Positions 35,215 to 36,132 of a DNA stretch of 36,132 nucleotides are shown here, piece after piece. Position 1 is the stretch's first letter; each line of letters begins with the position of its first letter. The notes under the pieces are model-generated. The model had not been told where the DNA came from and ran no database searches. It saw only the letters and a program-made list of their open reading frames with translations. The stretch lies in contig NZ_SPVF01000100.1 of the NCBI RefSeq assembly GCF_004614185.1, positions 1 to 36,132 on the forward strand. Reading direction: 5' to 3'. Both the position numbers and the translations under genes were made by a program. Source of the stretch: Zemynaea arenosa. GTDB taxonomy: Bacteria; Pseudomonadota; Gammaproteobacteria; Burkholderiales; Burkholderiaceae_D.

Positions 35215-36006
35215 TCACCATGAAACGATCCAGTTGGCGCTCGCCTCGGCGACCTGGTCCCGCCAGGCGCGCGAAGCAAAGCTGTGGCCCGCCGCGGGGA
35301 TGTCGATGCGCTGGCAGTCGACGTCGTTGCGGGCAAGGAGGGCGGCAAAATCCTGCGCCTGGCGGTCGGCCCCGCCGAGGATGACGAGGGTGCGGCCGTC
35401 GAAGCAGTCGAGGCTCGCCATCAGGCGCTGGGCCAGCGTGGCGGCGGGGTCGTGCGCGGTGCGGCGCATCTGCTGGCGGATGTGGGACATGGCCTGGGCC
35501 ATGTCCAGGCTGCGCGAGGCGATGTTGCGCCAGAATTCGAGCTCGCCGACGCGTGCTTGCTCGGTGCGTCCGCCGTGGGCCACTTCGGGATCGGTAGACC
35601 AGGGGTTGAGCAGGATCTGGCCGCACACGCGGGCGTCGGTGCAGGCATAGAGCGCCGCGGCGGTACCCGCGTCGCCGATGCCCCAGATGACGATTTCTTT
35701 CAATTCCGGCACGTGAATGAAAAATTCTTTCACGGCGGCCGCGATGTCGTCGCCGATAGCGTCGAAGCGGCGCGCGGAACATTCGCTGTCGCCGCAGCCG
35801 CGGTGGTCGAAGCGCAGCACCGGAATGCCGCGCGCGGACAGGCTGCGCGAAATCAGCGTGTGGTGGCGGTGGCTGCCGGTGCGGTATTGGCCTTGCTCGG
35901 TCACGATCAGCATGCCGCGTGCCAGCGGCCGTTCGGGCACGTCGAGCACGCCGAACAGGCAGCAGTGGGCGCACATGAAGCGCAGGGCGCGTTGCTGGGT
36001 ATTCAT
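35215..36006 (-). CDS. Exosortase A system-associated hydrolase 1 (alpha/beta hydrolase fold)
   Basis: Alpha/beta-hydrolase-fold protein of the family found with exosortase A loci; precise role unknown. The 263-residue protein has the diagnostic early block GMLIVTEQGQYRTGSHRHH (31-49) and VLRFDHRGCGDSE (63-75). The acid D213 (LGGADRQAQD) and H241 (AAGHSFASRAW) are visible. The nucleophile elbow, WGIGDAG (108-114), has Gly111 at the central place where a Ser, Cys or Asp is expected; relatives, as I recall them, read GLCDAAS. It may be inactive or use an unusual mechanism. The start ATG at 36006 overlaps the stop of the gene upstream as ATGA. The TPR gene follows after four bases. Confidence 0.87.
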   Translation of the reverse strand: MNTQQRALRFMCAHCCLFGVLDVPERPLARGMLIVTEQGQYRTGSHRHHTLISRSLSARGIPVLRFDHRGCGDSECSARRFDAIGDDIAAAVKEFFIHVPELKEIVIWGIGDAGTAAALYACTDARVCGQILLNPWSTDPEVAHGGRTEQARVGELEFWRNIASRSLDMAQAMSHIRQQMRRTAHDPAATLAQRLMASLDCFDGRTLVILGGADRQAQDFAALLARNDVDCQRIDIPAAGHSFASRAWRDQVAEASANWIVSW

Positions 36007-36132
36007 ATGCGCTCCGGGGCGGCAAAGCGCGTGGTCGCGTCCAGCAGGGCGGGCGAGTCGGCGATCGCGCGGGTGGCCCAGAATGCCGGGCCGGCCACGT
36101 GGTGGAAGCGCAGCGTGGTGTCGGGCCAGCGG
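36003..36132 (-). CDS. Partial CDS: C-terminus of probable exosortase A system-associated hydrolase 2
   Basis: Only the last 42 codons are inside the window; the gene runs off the right edge. The visible end has LRFHHVAGPAFWATRAIADS then PALLDATTRFAAPERI before TGA at 36003-36005, which overlaps the hydrolase 1 ATG. The pattern G-P-x-F-W-x-T followed by P-A-L-L-D-A-T is what I would expect at the end of exosortase-associated hydrolase 2, which normally precedes hydrolase 1. The identity rests on this tail and on gene order. Confidence 0.65.
   Translation of the reverse strand, partial: RWPDTTLRFHHVAGPAFWATRAIADSPALLDATTRFAAPERI

Overview
The window looks like chromosomal DNA of a high-GC betaproteobacterium, most likely an Oxalobacteraceae member close to Massilia. 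This is inference from gene content: an exosortase A/PEP-CTERM polysaccharide locus, a Burkholderia-type QueE (CX14CX2C radical-SAM motif), a CpxRA-like pair with a divergent Spy-like gene, and two short GC-rich dispersed-repeat families of the kind that sit between genes in such genomes. No rRNA, tRNA, CRISPR, prophage or transposase gene was seen.

Layout. 1-302: intergenic, with GGGGTCAGG repeats. 303-2666: comEC (DNA uptake). 2746-5657: a convergent pair of membrane proteins with TPR-like tails (a zinc-ribbon protein and a rhomboid protease). 5721-8750: a CpxA/CpxR-like two-component system (minus strand) divergent from a Spy/CpxP-like protein, with two tandem CpxR-box-like sites between them. 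8832-10230: an alpha/beta hydrolase and dcd, closed by a bidirectional terminator. 10298-13141: a two-unit M16 zinc peptidase. 13226-14913: a PAS-GGDEF diguanylate cyclase and a sensorless NarX-type kinase. 15055-16647: queE-queD-tadA, all serving tRNA wobble-position modification. 16813-21911: a tight operon of wax ester synthase/DGAT, an alpha/beta-hydrolase-fold protein, an LD-carboxypeptidase and an FAD amine oxidase-like protein. 21912-22207: a repeat-rich spacer. 22208-23806: the ABC-F ATPase ybiT. 23845-25874: nadA-nadC. 26044-28185: a secreted CGTase-like enzyme behind an array of GTAGTC operator-like sites. 28201-31555 (minus strand): nadB, an EamA transporter and a class II sirtuin, translationally coupled. 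31710-36132: part of an exosortase A/PEP-CTERM locus (sugar transferase, PrsR regulator, TPR protein, two associated hydrolases).

How the genes fit together. NadB makes iminoaspartate, NadA turns it into quinolinate, and NadC makes nicotinate mononucleotide; the sirtuin downstream of nadB consumes NAD. The TIGR03013-type transferase should start a lipid-linked exopolysaccharide, and PrsR is the sigma-54 activator expected to control PEP-CTERM genes. The CpxRA-like pair probably controls itself and the Spy-like chaperone.

Most unusual points. The wax synthase has a ~190-residue C-terminal extension with a phasin-like amphipathic segment and a basic tail. Two hydrolase-fold proteins lack the expected nucleophile (Ala118 in the lipid operon; Gly111 in the exosortase-associated hydrolase 1). 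The CGTase promoter region carries a repeated palindromic operator. The Spy-like protein has an eight-residue Gly/Pro/Arg repeat tail, and its presumed sensor kinase has a Gly/Pro-rich periplasmic insert. prsR follows the transferase with no prsK between them. I see no wholly new multi-gene system that the sequence alone would prove; the lipid operon is the best candidate.
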